Source: Companilactobacillus allii (GTDB lineage: Bacteria; Bacillota; Bacilli; Lactobacillales; Lactobacillaceae). Taken from it: DNA of 64,000 nt. Below the pieces are notes generated by a model. It made no database searches and was not told the DNA's origin. It saw only the letters and a list, made by a program, of their open reading frames with translations. The stretch spans positions 2,222,053-2,286,052 of the forward strand of contig NZ_CP019323.1 of NCBI RefSeq assembly GCF_001971585.1, written 5' to 3'. Each line of letters begins with the position of its first letter. Position 1 is the stretch's first letter. The translations under genes were made by a program, and so were the position numbers. Of this stretch, positions 19,791 to 28,334 are shown piece by piece.

Positions 19791-20741
19791 CTAAATCTTT
19801 TCAACAACTCTCAATTTTGCACTGTGAGCACGATTATTTACATCTAATTCTTCTTCAGTTGGCAAAATCGGTTTCCTTGTAATTTGTTTAAGAGGTGGTT
19901 GTAAATTATCTGGAATAACAGGTAATCCTCTTGGTAAATCTATCTCAGAGTTTTCCTTAAATATATGTTTTACAATTCTATCTTCTTTAGATTGAAAAGT
20001 AATCACACTAATTCTTCCCTTTGAAGCTAATAATGAAATTGCTTGATCCAAGGATTTTTCAAGTGAACCCAATTCATCATTTACAGCAATTCGAATTGCT
20101 TGAAAAACTCTTTTTGCAGGATGTCCACCAGTACGTCGTCTAGCAGCCGGAATAGCATTTTTGATTATATCAGCAAGTTCTACGGTAGATGTAATTCGAT
20201 GGTCTTCTCTAATACGTTCAATTGATCTCGCAATTTGCTTAGAAAAGCTCTCATCACCATATTTATAAAAAATACTTACCAATTCATTATATGACCAGTC
20301 ATTAACAATTTTTTCGGCATCTAATTCCTGACGCTGATCCATACGCATATCTAAGCGTGCTTCTTTTTTATAACTGAAACCACGTATGGCATCGTCAAAT
20401 TGAGGTGAAGAAACGCCTAAGTCATAAACTATACCGTCAACCTGCATAACATTTATTTCATTTAAGCGCTCTTTCATATTTTCAAAATTGTCTCTAATCA
20501 ATACTAGTTTATTATTACCGATAATCTCTGGACTATTTTGAATAATCCTACCAGCTTCAATGGCTGTTTCATCTCTATCGAAAGCGTAAACAGTACTGTT
20601 ATTCATTCTGCTAAGTAGTTCTTTAGTGTGACCTCCGCGACCAAACGTAGCGTCAACAAAAATCGCATTGTCCCTTGGATTAACTTCATCAATTGTTTCT
20701 TTTAATAAAACTGTTTTATGTGTAAATTCATTAGAAGTCAA
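19791..20741 (-). CDS. rsmH: 16S rRNA (cytosine-1402-N4) methyltransferase RsmH
   Basis: This methyltransferase (316 aa, also called MraW) modifies C1402 in the decoding centre. The SAM motif DATFGRGGHTKELL is at residues 30-43, and the inserted helical domain and VYDLGVSSPQ block follow. The C-terminus has RITVI-type and ITRKPILPT motifs. The start codon is TTG at 20741; no ATG or GTG in frame fits the family N-terminus. It overlaps mraZ by 11 bases with GGAG 13 bases upstream, which is a long spacing, so coupling with mraZ translation is likely. Confidence 0.95.
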   Translation of the reverse strand: MTSNEFTHKTVLLKETIDEVNPRDNAIFVDATFGRGGHTKELLSRMNNSTVYAFDRDETAIEAGRIIQNSPEIIGNNKLVLIRDNFENMKERLNEINVMQVDGIVYDLGVSSPQFDDAIRGFSYKKEARLDMRMDQRQELDAEKIVNDWSYNELVSIFYKYGDESFSKQIARSIERIREDHRITSTVELADIIKNAIPAARRRTGGHPAKRVFQAIRIAVNDELGSLEKSLDQAISLLASKGRISVITFQSKEDRIVKHIFKENSEIDLPRGLPVIPDNLQPPLKQITRKPILPTEEELDVNNRAHSAKLRVVEKI

Positions 20742-21162
20742 AGTCTGTCATTTTCTCCGATATTTCTTCAAAATTGTCTTCGGCTTGTTGGCTGAATTCA
20801 CTCCACTTGTTTTCATCCCAGATTTCAATTCTATCTGAAACACCAACTACCACACAATTCTTTTTTAATTTAGCAAATTCAGTTAAAGATGTCGACAAAT
20901 TCACCCGGCCTTGCTTGTCAAATTCTACCTCTGCAGCTGCAGAATAAAAAAATCTAGTGAAGGAACGAGCGTCTTTTTTAGTAAGGGGCAACTTGTCCAA
21001 TTGTGATTCAAGTTTCTCCCACTGATCCATAGAATATCCAAAGAGACATCCATCCATACCACGTGTAATCACAAAAACATTCCCAATTTCCTTACGGAAT
21101 TTTGCGGGAATAATTATTCGGCCCTTACTATCAATGGTGTGATGATATTCTCCCATAAACAT
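20731..21162 (-). CDS. mraZ: Transcriptional regulator MraZ
   Basis: This 143-residue protein has two tandem SpoVT-AbrB-like half domains, each with its motif: DSKGRIIIPAKFR (residues 12-24) and DKQGRVNLS (near 80). MraZ forms rings that bind tandem GTGG-containing repeats and controls its own dcw operon. It begins MFMGEY, the family start, with GAGG 10 bases upstream. Three such GTGG repeats at exact 10-base spacing lie just upstream (21196-21224), which supports autoregulation. It is the first gene of the cluster. Confidence 0.96.
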   Translation of the reverse strand: MFMGEYHHTIDSKGRIIIPAKFRKEIGNVFVITRGMDGCLFGYSMDQWEKLESQLDKLPLTKKDARSFTRFFYSAAAEVEFDKQGRVNLSTSLTEFAKLKKNCVVVGVSDRIEIWDENKWSEFSQQAEDNFEEISEKMTDFDF

Positions 21163-21195
21163 CCACAGTTCGCCTCAATTCTTTAACACTTCTTA

Positions 21196-21224
21196 ATTTA
21201 CCACAAATCACCACAATTAACCAC
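21196..21224 (-). promoter_or_regulatory. Probable MraZ operator: three GTGG direct repeats, 10-base period
   Basis: On the minus strand GTGG occurs three times with starts exactly 10 bases apart (CCAC on plus at 21201, 21211 and 21221), each followed by a six-base AT-rich spacer (TTAATT, TGATTT, TAAATT). The array lies 34 bases before the mraZ start. Known MraZ operators are arrays of short G-rich direct repeats on one face of the helix. A further GTGG at 21267-21270 is out of the array. Confidence 0.72.
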
Positions 21225-21395
21225 TTGATATTGGATAAATGGTTAAGCACTTTCAAAAAGCGTTTACCACATTGTTCTTACAACATATAATCGGTGGGGG
21301 TATTTCCCACAAAATAATCCTTAAAAATAGAATTGTTGCATATTTTTTGTATGTGAAGTACCATTTCACTATATGAAAACTAGGTGGTGGAAGGT

Positions 21396-21515
21396 TTGAA
21401 CGATGAAAAAAAGCCTAAAAGTACTTTAACTAAAATCACTCAAATTGTTGTATGGTTAATGATTTTAGTAACTATTGGCGGTGTAGTTCTCGGATCAGTA
21501 ATGAGCTTTATTTAA
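21396..21515 (+). CDS. DUF4044-type membrane microprotein, TTG start
   Basis: This 39-residue reading frame starts at TTG with AGGTGG 8 bases upstream. It has a short charged head (NDEKKPKSTLTK) and a single hydrophobic helix (residues 15-38) containing VVWLMILVTIGGVVLGSVMS. This matches the lactobacillar DUF4044 family of tiny membrane proteins, which are often encoded next to mraZ. Its function is unknown. It is divergent from mraZ and followed by a strong bidirectional terminator. The short length makes the call moderate, but start signal, composition and position agree. Confidence 0.7.
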   Translation: MNDEKKPKSTLTKITQIVVWLMILVTIGGVVLGSVMSFI

Positions 21516-21545
21516 AAAATAAAATGCGGACAATTTCCGAGTATC

Positions 21546-21590
21546 AAAAAAGGTTCCAGTATTCACTTTTGTGAATATTGGAACCTTTTT
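21546..21590. terminator. Bidirectional intrinsic terminator between DUF4044 gene and thiT
   Basis: A 20-bp stem with one wobble or mismatch position (21547-21566 with 21571-21590) and a 4-base TTTT loop is flanked by A-run and T-run. It would stop the plus-strand microprotein gene and the minus-strand thiT. Confidence 0.92.
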
Positions 21591-21607
21591 AAATTGATCT
21601 GCATATT

Positions 21608-22180
21608 TCAATCTTTTGCAATTATGAATCGCTTGAACACATGACTCAACACTACTAATAGCACTAACATCATAATCATATTTGCGATAAAACTACCACC
21701 ATTTATCACTAATGAATAGATCCAAGGATTCATTGTTTTTGGTGCATATGCTCCCCAATAAATACCACCTGCCAAGAAATGTAAGAAGTACTTAACTAAA
21801 AATCCTAGTGCGGAATACATAATTATCAATCCCAATGCACTTTTATTATCTTTTATTCGTGATTTGACCTGCAAACTTCCAATTCCAACTAAACCAACCG
21901 CCGCAAAGGCCAATGGATACTCAACGAGTCCTTGCAATGGATTAAGAAAGCCACCACTACTGAATCCCTTTAAAATCAAATCTAAAATACCCCATACAAA
22001 TCCAGCCATCAGTCCTGGTTTAACTCCACGTCTTAACGCATAAATGGCCATTGGGATTAGACCATATTCCACCTGGATCGAGGAAACTCCTAAATCATGT
22101 GGTACAAATGAAAGTGCCTGAGCTGCGGCAACTATTATAGCCCCCTCAGTTAAGACTACTAAACTATTATTCTTTGACAC
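21608..22180 (-). CDS. thiT: Thiamine transporter ThiT (ECF S-component)
   Basis: This 190-residue membrane protein has six helices and binds thiamine as the S-component of an ECF transporter, working with EcfT/EcfA1/EcfA2 encoded elsewhere. The family stretch EYGLIPMAIYALRRGVKPG and the helix-4 to 6 region with FLAGGIYWGAYAP are visible. The start codon is GTG at 22180 with GGGAG 7 bases upstream. A TPP riboswitch in the leader confirms thiamine control. It is a monocistronic gene with its own promoter and terminator. Confidence 0.95.
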   Translation of the reverse strand: MSKNNSLVVLTEGAIIVAAAQALSFVPHDLGVSSIQVEYGLIPMAIYALRRGVKPGLMAGFVWGILDLILKGFSSGGFLNPLQGLVEYPLAFAAVGLVGIGSLQVKSRIKDNKSALGLIIMYSALGFLVKYFLHFLAGGIYWGAYAPKTMNPWIYSLVINGGSFIANMIMMLVLLVVLSHVFKRFIIAKD

Positions 22181-22325
22181 AAAAAAACTCCCTTCTGATT
22201 TCAGTCATCACAAGAGAGTTCGAGTTTTATATACTTGAACAACACTATCCCTACGCATGTATTAACATAACAGGTTTAAAGGGTCTGAATTTAATCACTC
22301 TCAGCCAAAGGCTCCCCCTGTGTTG
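22181..22325 (-). promoter_or_regulatory. TPP riboswitch with terminator that also holds the thiT ribosome site
   Basis: The aptamer (about 22240-22325) shows the conserved pieces in order on the minus strand: CAGGGGGAGCC, GGCTGAGAG, GACCCTT, ACCTG, GTTAATAC and GCGTAGGGA. It is followed by a terminator hairpin (22187-22200 with 22207-22220) and a T-run. The 3' arm contains GGGAG, the thiT ribosome site, so TPP binding could block both transcription and translation. Confidence 0.95.
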
Positions 22326-22342
22326 ACTATTCACTTTGTTTC

Positions 22343-22371
22343 ATTATACCATGACTACTTTCCTCTACCAA
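22343..22371 (-). promoter_or_regulatory. thiT promoter (TTGGTA, 17 bp, extended TATAAT)
   Basis: The -35 TTGGTA (22366-22371) and -10 TATAAT (22343-22348) are 17 bases apart, with a TGn extension. The -35 box lies inside the 3' end of minD. The start point would fall just before the TPP aptamer. Confidence 0.8.
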
Positions 22372-23155
22372 ATAACTTGCTGAAGAATCCAGTTTTTTTG
22401 GTATCGTTAAAAAGATCCAATGAAACATTCTCGCCCAACATTCTATGAGCAATGTTTCTATAACTATGTCCGGCATCACTGTTTTTGTCTGAGATAACTG
22501 TTCTTCCCGAATTAGAAGCCGCAATAACCTCATCTTCATCCACAACTACACCTAACAATGGGATACGCAAATGATTAACAATATCATCAATTCTCATCGA
22601 GGTTCCCTCGTTAATCATATTTTTACGTACTCTATTAATTATTAAATGTGGTGTTATTGGCATTTTCATACTCTCCAAAATACCAACAACACGATCAGCA
22701 TCACTGACTGACGCTAATTCTGGATTTGTAACAACGATTGCACCATCAGCTACAGTTACTGCATTTTGAAATCCATACTCAATACCAGCTGGACAATCAA
22801 TCATTACAAAATCAAACCGTTGTTTCAAATATGTAATTATTCTTTTAACTGAATCTTGATCCAAAACGTATTTATCGGCAAACTGTGAAGCTGCCAACAA
22901 GTATAGATTATTTTCAAATCGCGGATCTCTCACTAATGCTTGAGATAAGACAACTCGATTTTGAGCGACATCAACAATGTCATAAACAATTCTGTTCGTT
23001 AATCCTAATACTGCATCCAAATTTCTTAATCCAATATCAAGATCAACCATACAAACCTTTTTACCAAGGCTTGCCAAGACGGAACTAACATTAGCTGTAG
23101 TCGTAGTCTTACCAACGCCGCCTTTACCAGACGTTACAACAATAGATATCCCCAT
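22355..23155 (-). CDS. minD: Septum-site ATPase MinD
   Basis: This 266-residue ParA-family ATPase binds the membrane and recruits MinC to stop division near the poles. The deviant Walker A GKGGVGKTTTTAN (residues 10-22), the DIGLRNLDA block, DCPAGIE (Walker B) and a C-terminal amphipathic helix (FFSKLFGRGK) are present. It directly follows minC (2-base gap) at the end of the mre-min operon. No MinE gene is seen, as expected where DivIVA gives polar cues. Confidence 0.96.
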   Translation of the reverse strand: MGISIVVTSGKGGVGKTTTTANVSSVLASLGKKVCMVDLDIGLRNLDAVLGLTNRIVYDIVDVAQNRVVLSQALVRDPRFENNLYLLAASQFADKYVLDQDSVKRIITYLKQRFDFVMIDCPAGIEYGFQNAVTVADGAIVVTNPELASVSDADRVVGILESMKMPITPHLIINRVRKNMINEGTSMRIDDIVNHLRIPLLGVVVDEDEVIAASNSGRTVISDKNSDAGHSYRNIAHRMLGENVSLDLFNDTKKTGFFSKLFGRGK

Positions 23156-23157
23156 AA

Positions 23158-23820
23158 CTAACCCGTCCTTTTTCTAGATTCATTCATAATCTCTTTATAA
23201 TCTTGCAAATCATCAACACTGATAGAATGCATCTCATCAATATATGCAAATTGATGATTAGCTAATTTATCAGCATTATCCTCTGTAACGATTTCAATCA
23301 CATCAGCAATTCGAAGCTGTGCGGCATTTTTTAAATTACCAAAAATGGCTGCATTAGTATTATCTGGATAACCAGCTTGAACAATTCCATTAACTTGGCC
23401 CAAAATATAAATTGAACCTGTTGTAGAGATTTTTGCTCCCTCATGTAAAACTCCAAGAAATAATACATCACCCTCGAACTCTAACTTTTGACCACTTCGA
23501 ACAATACCAGTTTCAACATTGATTTTGTTATCTTTTAATAACTTAGAAACCTCATCTTTATCCTCAACATTTGAAATAATATCCTTAATTTCAATTTGGG
23601 GATAATCTTTAAAAACTGTTTTGACTGTTTTCCTTTGTGCAGCGGTTAAAAGACGGTTACCCGTTTTGATAGTAAATTGAATCACGTCATCATCAATGGA
23701 CCCGATATTCTGCTTAAGAATCAACGCTTTCAGATCCTCCAAAGATTGTTCGAAGTCACTTCCATCATTAATAATTACAACAAATCCCTCTTTACTACCT
23801 TTAAGGGTGACGTTACTCAT
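23158..23820 (-). CDS. minC: Septum-site inhibitor MinC
   Basis: This 220-residue protein blocks FtsZ polymerisation when brought to the membrane by MinD. Residues 1-95 form the N-terminal FtsZ-inhibiting domain, and residues 105-205 form the right-handed beta helix with the typical RSGQKLEFEGDVLFLG and GSIYILGQVNG repeats. Its ATG overlaps the mreD stop as ATGA. The mreBCD-minCD arrangement is normal for rod-shaped Firmicutes. Confidence 0.95.
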   Translation of the reverse strand: MSNVTLKGSKEGFVVIINDGSDFEQSLEDLKALILKQNIGSIDDDVIQFTIKTGNRLLTAAQRKTVKTVFKDYPQIEIKDIISNVEDKDEVSKLLKDNKINVETGIVRSGQKLEFEGDVLFLGVLHEGAKISTTGSIYILGQVNGIVQAGYPDNTNAAIFGNLKNAAQLRIADVIEIVTEDNADKLANHQFAYIDEMHSISVDDLQDYKEIMNESRKRTG

Positions 23821-24359
23821 TTATTTTCCCTCCGATATTTGACCAACCAATCACTAAGATTAGCCAACGGAACATATAATATGAAAAAGGCAATCATATT
23901 CCAAAGCAAGGTTGGTCCCAATACATAGGTAATGAAGTCTAAGACATCAGTGTTTGTCTGCTGAAGTAGTCTTTCTAAGACATAAATACCTGTTTGTAAA
24001 AATGTTAATGCCAAGAAATAAATGGACATTTCATATCCTATATTTGCTTTAATAAAAAGGAATTTATAGTGATCAATTCCAATCATTATTAATGGCAAAA
24101 GTACAGTATACAATCCAATGATTCCAAAATAATATGAATCATACATGATTCCAAAAACTATTCCATAAATCAACAACTGACGACGATTATCAATTCTCAT
24201 TGATAATAAGACTATTGCCATCAACATTACTTGTGGAAGAATTGAGAAATTTCCCTTATTAATATTATTTAAGAATGCCCACTTAGTTAGTCCATCAAGA
24301 TAAAAAGCCAGTAACAAAAATATAACTTGTCCAACAGTCTTTCTAGTTTTGATATTCAT
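23817..24359 (-). CDS. mreD: Rod-shape protein MreD
   Basis: This 180-residue membrane protein has five or six hydrophobic segments and a short basic C-terminus (VKYRRENK). It belongs to the elongasome with MreB, MreC and RodA. The sequence is poorly conserved in general, so position carries weight: it overlaps mreC by 1 base and minC by 4. No enzymatic role is assigned. Confidence 0.92.
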   Translation of the reverse strand: MNIKTRKTVGQVIFLLLAFYLDGLTKWAFLNNINKGNFSILPQVMLMAIVLLSMRIDNRRQLLIYGIVFGIMYDSYYFGIIGLYTVLLPLIMIGIDHYKFLFIKANIGYEMSIYFLALTFLQTGIYVLERLLQQTNTDVLDFITYVLGPTLLWNMIAFFILYVPLANLSDWLVKYRRENK

Positions 24360-25222
24360 TATTTTTCACCACTAACCGATGACTTAATAACTGTTACAAC
24401 AGTGAAGTTTCTTAATTCAGCTGCTGGTGTTATATAAACGGAATTAGTCATACCATAGTTATCTTTCTTAATTCCGTACACTTTACCAATATATAATCCA
24501 CGTGGTGTTACTCCACCTAGTCCAGAAGTCATAACACGTTGACCTTTTTTGATATTCTTAGTGTTATTGACATTTTCCATAACTAATTTACCTGAATCAC
24601 TATCATATCGGCTTACGACACCTGTAACAGCATTATTATTATCATCTAAAATCTCAGAAGCAAATTTATCATTTAATTCATTATTAGTAGAAATCAATTC
24701 AACCTTAGAACTAATTTTGTCCACTTCAATAATACGTCCAATTAACCCCTTACCAGACATTACTGGCATATTCTTCTTCAATCCACTACTACTTCCACGA
24801 TTGATAGTTAAATAGCTTTGCCAACTACTTGGTGAACGTGACAAAACAGAGGCATTAATTGTCGAATAATCTGTCAAAGTAGAGTTCAATTTAAGTTCTT
24901 GCTTTAATTTTTTATTCTCTTCTTGAACAACTTTTAATTTGACTTGATTTTGTGATAATTCATCAATTCTAGATTTCAAGTGCTTGTTTTCTGTATATGT
25001 ATTATACAAATCAGAAAATTCTGATGAGGCGCTCTTAACCGCATTTGTCGGATAAGCAAACACACCACCTACAACACTAACAACATCATTCCCCACTTGC
25101 TGAATAGCAGGAGGAGTCTTTTTGTTATCTCGAATATTTACCGTCACCGCTAAAAGTCCAAAAGTCACGATAAGAATTACCATTAAAATAATCAACTTTT
25201 TGTTTGAAAAAAACTTTTGCAT
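24359..25222 (-). CDS. mreC: Rod-shape protein MreC
   Basis: This bitopic protein (287 aa) has a basic start, a membrane helix at about 10-27, a coiled coil (about 68-105) and an external beta-rich MreC domain (NASVLSRSPSSWQSYLTINRG onward, with VMSGKGLIGRI). It links MreB to the wall synthases. GGAGG lies before the ATG. A weak intrinsic terminator lies between it and mreB. Confidence 0.95.
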   Translation of the reverse strand: MQKFFSNKKLIILMVILIVTFGLLAVTVNIRDNKKTPPAIQQVGNDVVSVVGGVFAYPTNAVKSASSEFSDLYNTYTENKHLKSRIDELSQNQVKLKVVQEENKKLKQELKLNSTLTDYSTINASVLSRSPSSWQSYLTINRGSSSGLKKNMPVMSGKGLIGRIIEVDKISSKVELISTNNELNDKFASEILDDNNNAVTGVVSRYDSDSGKLVMENVNNTKNIKKGQRVMTSGLGGVTPRGLYIGKVYGIKKDNYGMTNSVYITPAAELRNFTVVTVIKSSVSGEK

Positions 25223-25242
25223 TGCTTCCTCCTACAGTAAAC

Positions 25243-25267
25243 AAAAAAAACGGGGTCAACCCGCTTA
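25243..25267 (-). terminator. Short intrinsic terminator between mreB and mreC
   Basis: On the minus strand AAGCGGG pairs with CCCGTTT (one wobble) around a TTGAC loop, followed by a run of T. The stem begins directly after the mreB stop codon. It is 42 bases long as a gap, and mreC has no clear promoter of its own, so this may act as a partial stop that lowers mreCD-minCD. Confidence 0.65.
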
Positions 25268-26266
25268 TTTTTGACGACGCATTACATCGATATTTTTAAG
25301 TGATTCTCCAGTACCGATAGCTACACAATCTAGTGGGTCTTGAGCAATGAATACTGGAACTCCAGTTGCCTCAGAAATTACTTCTGGTAAATGGTGTAAC
25401 AATGCTCCTCCACCAGTAAGTACAATCCCGTGGTCAATTACATCGGCAGCAATCTCAGGAGATGTCTCTTCAAGAGTCTCTTTGATTGTTTCGATAATTT
25501 CCTGAACATCATCATGAATAGATGTAGCGATATCTTCACCAGTCAATTGAATTGTTTTTGGAAGTCCTGTAACTAAATCTCTACCACGAATTTGCATTGT
25601 TTCAAGCTCTTTAGCTTTTTCAATTGATGCAGAACCAACTTGAATTTTAACATCTTCAGCTGTTCTTTCACCAATTTGTAAATTGAAATTTGTTTTAATA
25701 TAAGATGATATAGAATCGTCAAACTTATCACCAGCAACTCTAATAGAACGTGATGAGACAATACCACCAAGTGAAATAGTGGCTACATCGGTAGTTCCAC
25801 CACCAATATCAACAACCATATTACCTGTTGGATCCATAACTGGAAGTCCTGCACCAATGGCTGCGGCGAAAGGTTCTTCAATTACATAGGCTTCTCTAGC
25901 ACCCGCATGCTGAGTAGCTTCAATAACAGCTCTCTTTTCAACTTCTGTAACGCCACTTGGCACACATACCATAACAGAAGGTTTGGAATTACCAGCACTT
26001 TTTTCAATGAAATACTTCATCATTGCTGCTGTTGTATCGTAATCAGCTATAACACCATCTCTCATAGGACGAATAGCTGATATGCTTCCTGGAGTACGAC
26101 CAATCATCTCTCTGGCATCTGAACCAACAGCGACAATTTCTCCAGTATTATTATTCTTTGCAACTACTGACGGCTCGTTTAAAACGATACCTTTACCTTC
26201 AGCATAGACAAGAGTATTAGCTGTACCTAAGTCTATACCTAACTTTTTTGATCCAATACCAAACAA
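25265..26266 (-). CDS. mreB: Rod-shape actin MreB
   Basis: This 333-residue actin homologue forms membrane filaments that guide lateral wall growth. Phosphate-1 ([13 protein letters not shown]), phosphate-2 ([13 protein letters not shown]) and the adenosine motif (VLTGGGALL) are intact. The start is TTG at 26266, with GGAG 10 bases upstream and family alignment beginning [13 protein letters not shown]. It heads the mreBCD-minCD run and has an extended -10 promoter. A second MreB-type gene is at 42532-43521. Confidence 0.96.
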   Translation of the reverse strand: MFGIGSKKLGIDLGTANTLVYAEGKGIVLNEPSVVAKNNNTGEIVAVGSDAREMIGRTPGSISAIRPMRDGVIADYDTTAAMMKYFIEKSAGNSKPSVMVCVPSGVTEVEKRAVIEATQHAGAREAYVIEEPFAAAIGAGLPVMDPTGNMVVDIGGGTTDVATISLGGIVSSRSIRVAGDKFDDSISSYIKTNFNLQIGERTAEDVKIQVGSASIEKAKELETMQIRGRDLVTGLPKTIQLTGEDIATSIHDDVQEIIETIKETLEETSPEIAADVIDHGIVLTGGGALLHHLPEVISEATGVPVFIAQDPLDCVAIGTGESLKNIDVMRRQK

Positions 26267-26314
26267 TTTATTTTCTCTCCTTTAAAGTACACACCACATT
26301 TTACGCTATCAAAA

Positions 26315-26323
26315 ATTATATCA
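26315..26323 (-). promoter_or_regulatory. mreB extended -10 promoter
   Basis: TGATATAAT (TATAAT at 26315-26320) lies about 50 bases before the mreB start. The TGn extension compensates for a weak -35 region (CTTTAA-like at 17 bp spacing). Confidence 0.6.
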
Positions 26324-26359
26324 TATAAAAAGCCAATTTAAAGTAGTCCAATGACATAC

Positions 26360-26998
26360 CTAAATTATTTTTTCTGATTTTAAACTAAAATAAGCACTTT
26401 TTGTAACGATAACATGATCTATCAAATTAATTCCCATTAACTGGCAGCATTTAAATAATCTTAAAGAAAAAATTTTATCATTTTCTGACGGTTGTAATTG
26501 CCCACTTGGATGATTGTGTGCAATCACTATCTGCGTCGCTGAAACATACAACGCTTCTCTGATAATATCTCGTGGATGCACAGTTGCAGTGTCAGCGGTT
26601 CCAATAAAAATTATTTTCTCTTCTATAACGTGATACCCATTATCTAAATAGATAGCTATTAATTTTTCCTGTGGTGAGTTTCCAATTTTTTTTATTAAAT
26701 GTTTATTCAAACTCAACGTATCAACAATTTGATTCAACATAGTATCAGCTTCTAATTTTCTTTCGCCCAATTCTAATGCCGAAAGAATCATACAAGCCTT
26801 AGCTATACCAATTCCTTGTTCATTTAACAATTGATTCATATCAAATCTTAAATTCTTAGATTTGAAAGTGATTCTATTCGCAATTTCCATTACATTTTGT
26901 TCTTTAGTACCATTACCTAATATTACAGCAATTAACTCTGTTGTTTCTAAAGACTTAACACCATTTCGTATAATTCTTTCTCTTAAGTTTAACATCAT
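26360..26998 (-). CDS. radC: RadC family JAB/MPN-domain protein
   Basis: This 212-residue protein has an N-terminal helix-hairpin-helix-like region (RERIIRNGVKSLETTELIAVIL, with a GIGIAKA hairpin near 72) and a JAB/MPN metal domain with the zinc motif HNHPSGQLQPSEND near residues 160-173. The RadC name comes from a withdrawn repair phenotype, and the molecular role is unknown. The frame is open to a TTG at 27025, but family alignment starts at MLNLRER, so I use ATG at 26998 (26995 is equally possible). No good ribosome site is visible for any of them, which is odd. It follows folC. Confidence 0.88.
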   Translation of the reverse strand: MMLNLRERIIRNGVKSLETTELIAVILGNGTKEQNVMEIANRITFKSKNLRFDMNQLLNEQGIGIAKACMILSALELGERKLEADTMLNQIVDTLSLNKHLIKKIGNSPQEKLIAIYLDNGYHVIEEKIIFIGTADTATVHPRDIIREALYVSATQIVIAHNHPSGQLQPSENDKIFSLRLFKCCQLMGINLIDHVIVTKSAYFSLKSEKII

Positions 26999-27017
26999 AC
27001 TAAAAATTACGAGAAAA

Positions 27018-28268
27018 TCATACAAAATACGTTTCTAATTCTGAAACTAAGTAAAACGATCCTGTTACCAAAAGAATTTGATTACTCATTAATTTTTTCT
27101 TATTCATATCCAAATACTGTAAATAATCTTCAACATAGGAAATATTTGAATATTTACTCAAATCGTAATCCTCTTCTTTTGCTGCGCGTGGCATATCTAG
27201 CGTAGTTACAAAGATTTCTTTTGTATTATTAGACATAAATTCCAAAATATCAGATCTATCTTTGTCCTTCATTCCAGCATACAAAACAATTATATCTTTA
27301 TTAGGCTCATTTGTTATTAAAGAATTGATTAAATTATCAATTGCTGCCAAATTATGCGCGCCATCTAGGATAATCAGTGGATTTTTTTGTACAACTTGTA
27401 ATCTTGCAAGAATTTGTCTTGAATCAATATTCTTAACTATTTTCTCTAAATCATATTCACGATTATATTTTTTTTCAAAACAGATAAATGCCTGAATTGC
27501 AACCAAAGCATTTATTGCAGAGGTTTTCTCAATCCCAGCACACTCAATTTTAACATCTTTAAATTCAAAATGAATTTTGAAATCATCAATTACTAAATTC
27601 TTAATTTTTAATTCATGATTATATTCAAATATATCACTGTTTAATTGATTAGCTCGATTCAAAATTATATTTCGTACAGAATCAGGTAATAATCCTGTTA
27701 CCAGAGGCGTATTCTCTTTGATAATTCCAGATTTTTCAATCGCAATATCTTGCAGTGTTGGCCCAATCAATTGTTCATGATCCATTTCGATAGATGTAAT
27801 AATAGATACATCAGGATTGATCACATTAGTCTTGTCATGTGCGGCACCAATACCGACCTCGATAATTGCTACATCAACACGATTTCTAAAATACAAAAAT
27901 CCCAAACACGTAACAAATTCAAATTCGGATAATTCTATACTGCCCTTCTTCAAAACTATTTCATTCGTAAGACTCAATAAATCATCATTACTTATCATTT
28001 CATGGCTTATCTGTATTCTTTCATTGAATACTTTGATAAATGGTGATGTAAACATCCCTACGCGCAAACCATCGGCTTCTAATAAGTTGGATAAATAATT
28101 ACAAGTACTACCTTTACCGTTTGTTCCCGTAACATGAATCGTTGGATAATCATTTTGTGGATTATTCAAACATTTTAAAGCAGATTTTATCCTATCCAAA
28201 CTATTTGTACGATGAAATTTAGGTAGAGAATGAATATAATTGATTGCTTCTTGATAACTATTCAGCAT
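27018..28268 (-). CDS. folC: Folylpolyglutamate synthase / dihydrofolate synthase
   Basis: This Mur-ligase-family enzyme (416 aa) adds glutamate to folates. The ATP loop VTGTNGKGSTCNYL (residues 46-59), the omega-loop region FTSPFIKVFNERI and the C-terminal domain with LDGAHNLAA are visible. AAAGG lies 7 bases before the ATG. It is downstream of valS, separated by a strong terminator, and upstream of radC, the common lactobacillar order. Confidence 0.95.
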   Translation of the reverse strand: MLNSYQEAINYIHSLPKFHRTNSLDRIKSALKCLNNPQNDYPTIHVTGTNGKGSTCNYLSNLLEADGLRVGMFTSPFIKVFNERIQISHEMISNDDLLSLTNEIVLKKGSIELSEFEFVTCLGFLYFRNRVDVAIIEVGIGAAHDKTNVINPDVSIITSIEMDHEQLIGPTLQDIAIEKSGIIKENTPLVTGLLPDSVRNIILNRANQLNSDIFEYNHELKIKNLVIDDFKIHFEFKDVKIECAGIEKTSAINALVAIQAFICFEKKYNREYDLEKIVKNIDSRQILARLQVVQKNPLIILDGAHNLAAIDNLINSLITNEPNKDIIVLYAGMKDKDRSDILEFMSNNTKEIFVTTLDMPRAAKEEDYDLSKYSNISYVEDYLQYLDMNKKKLMSNQILLVTGSFYLVSELETYFV

Positions 28269-28284
28269 TTTATACCTTTCTTAA

Positions 28285-28323
28285 CAAAAAAAGAGGAAGA
28301 CAAATAACTATGTCTTTCCCCCT
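28285..28323 (-). terminator. Intrinsic terminator after valS
   Basis: On the minus strand GGGGGAAAGACA and TGTCTTCCTC form an imperfect stem with a loop of about 8 bases, followed by seven T. It lies 12 bases after the valS stop and before folC. Confidence 0.82.
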
Positions 28324-28334
28324 AATTAATTTTA

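Noticed and set aside
26999-27025. TTG start of RadC
   Set aside because: Family alignment begins later and no ribosome site supports it, although the start remains uncertain.
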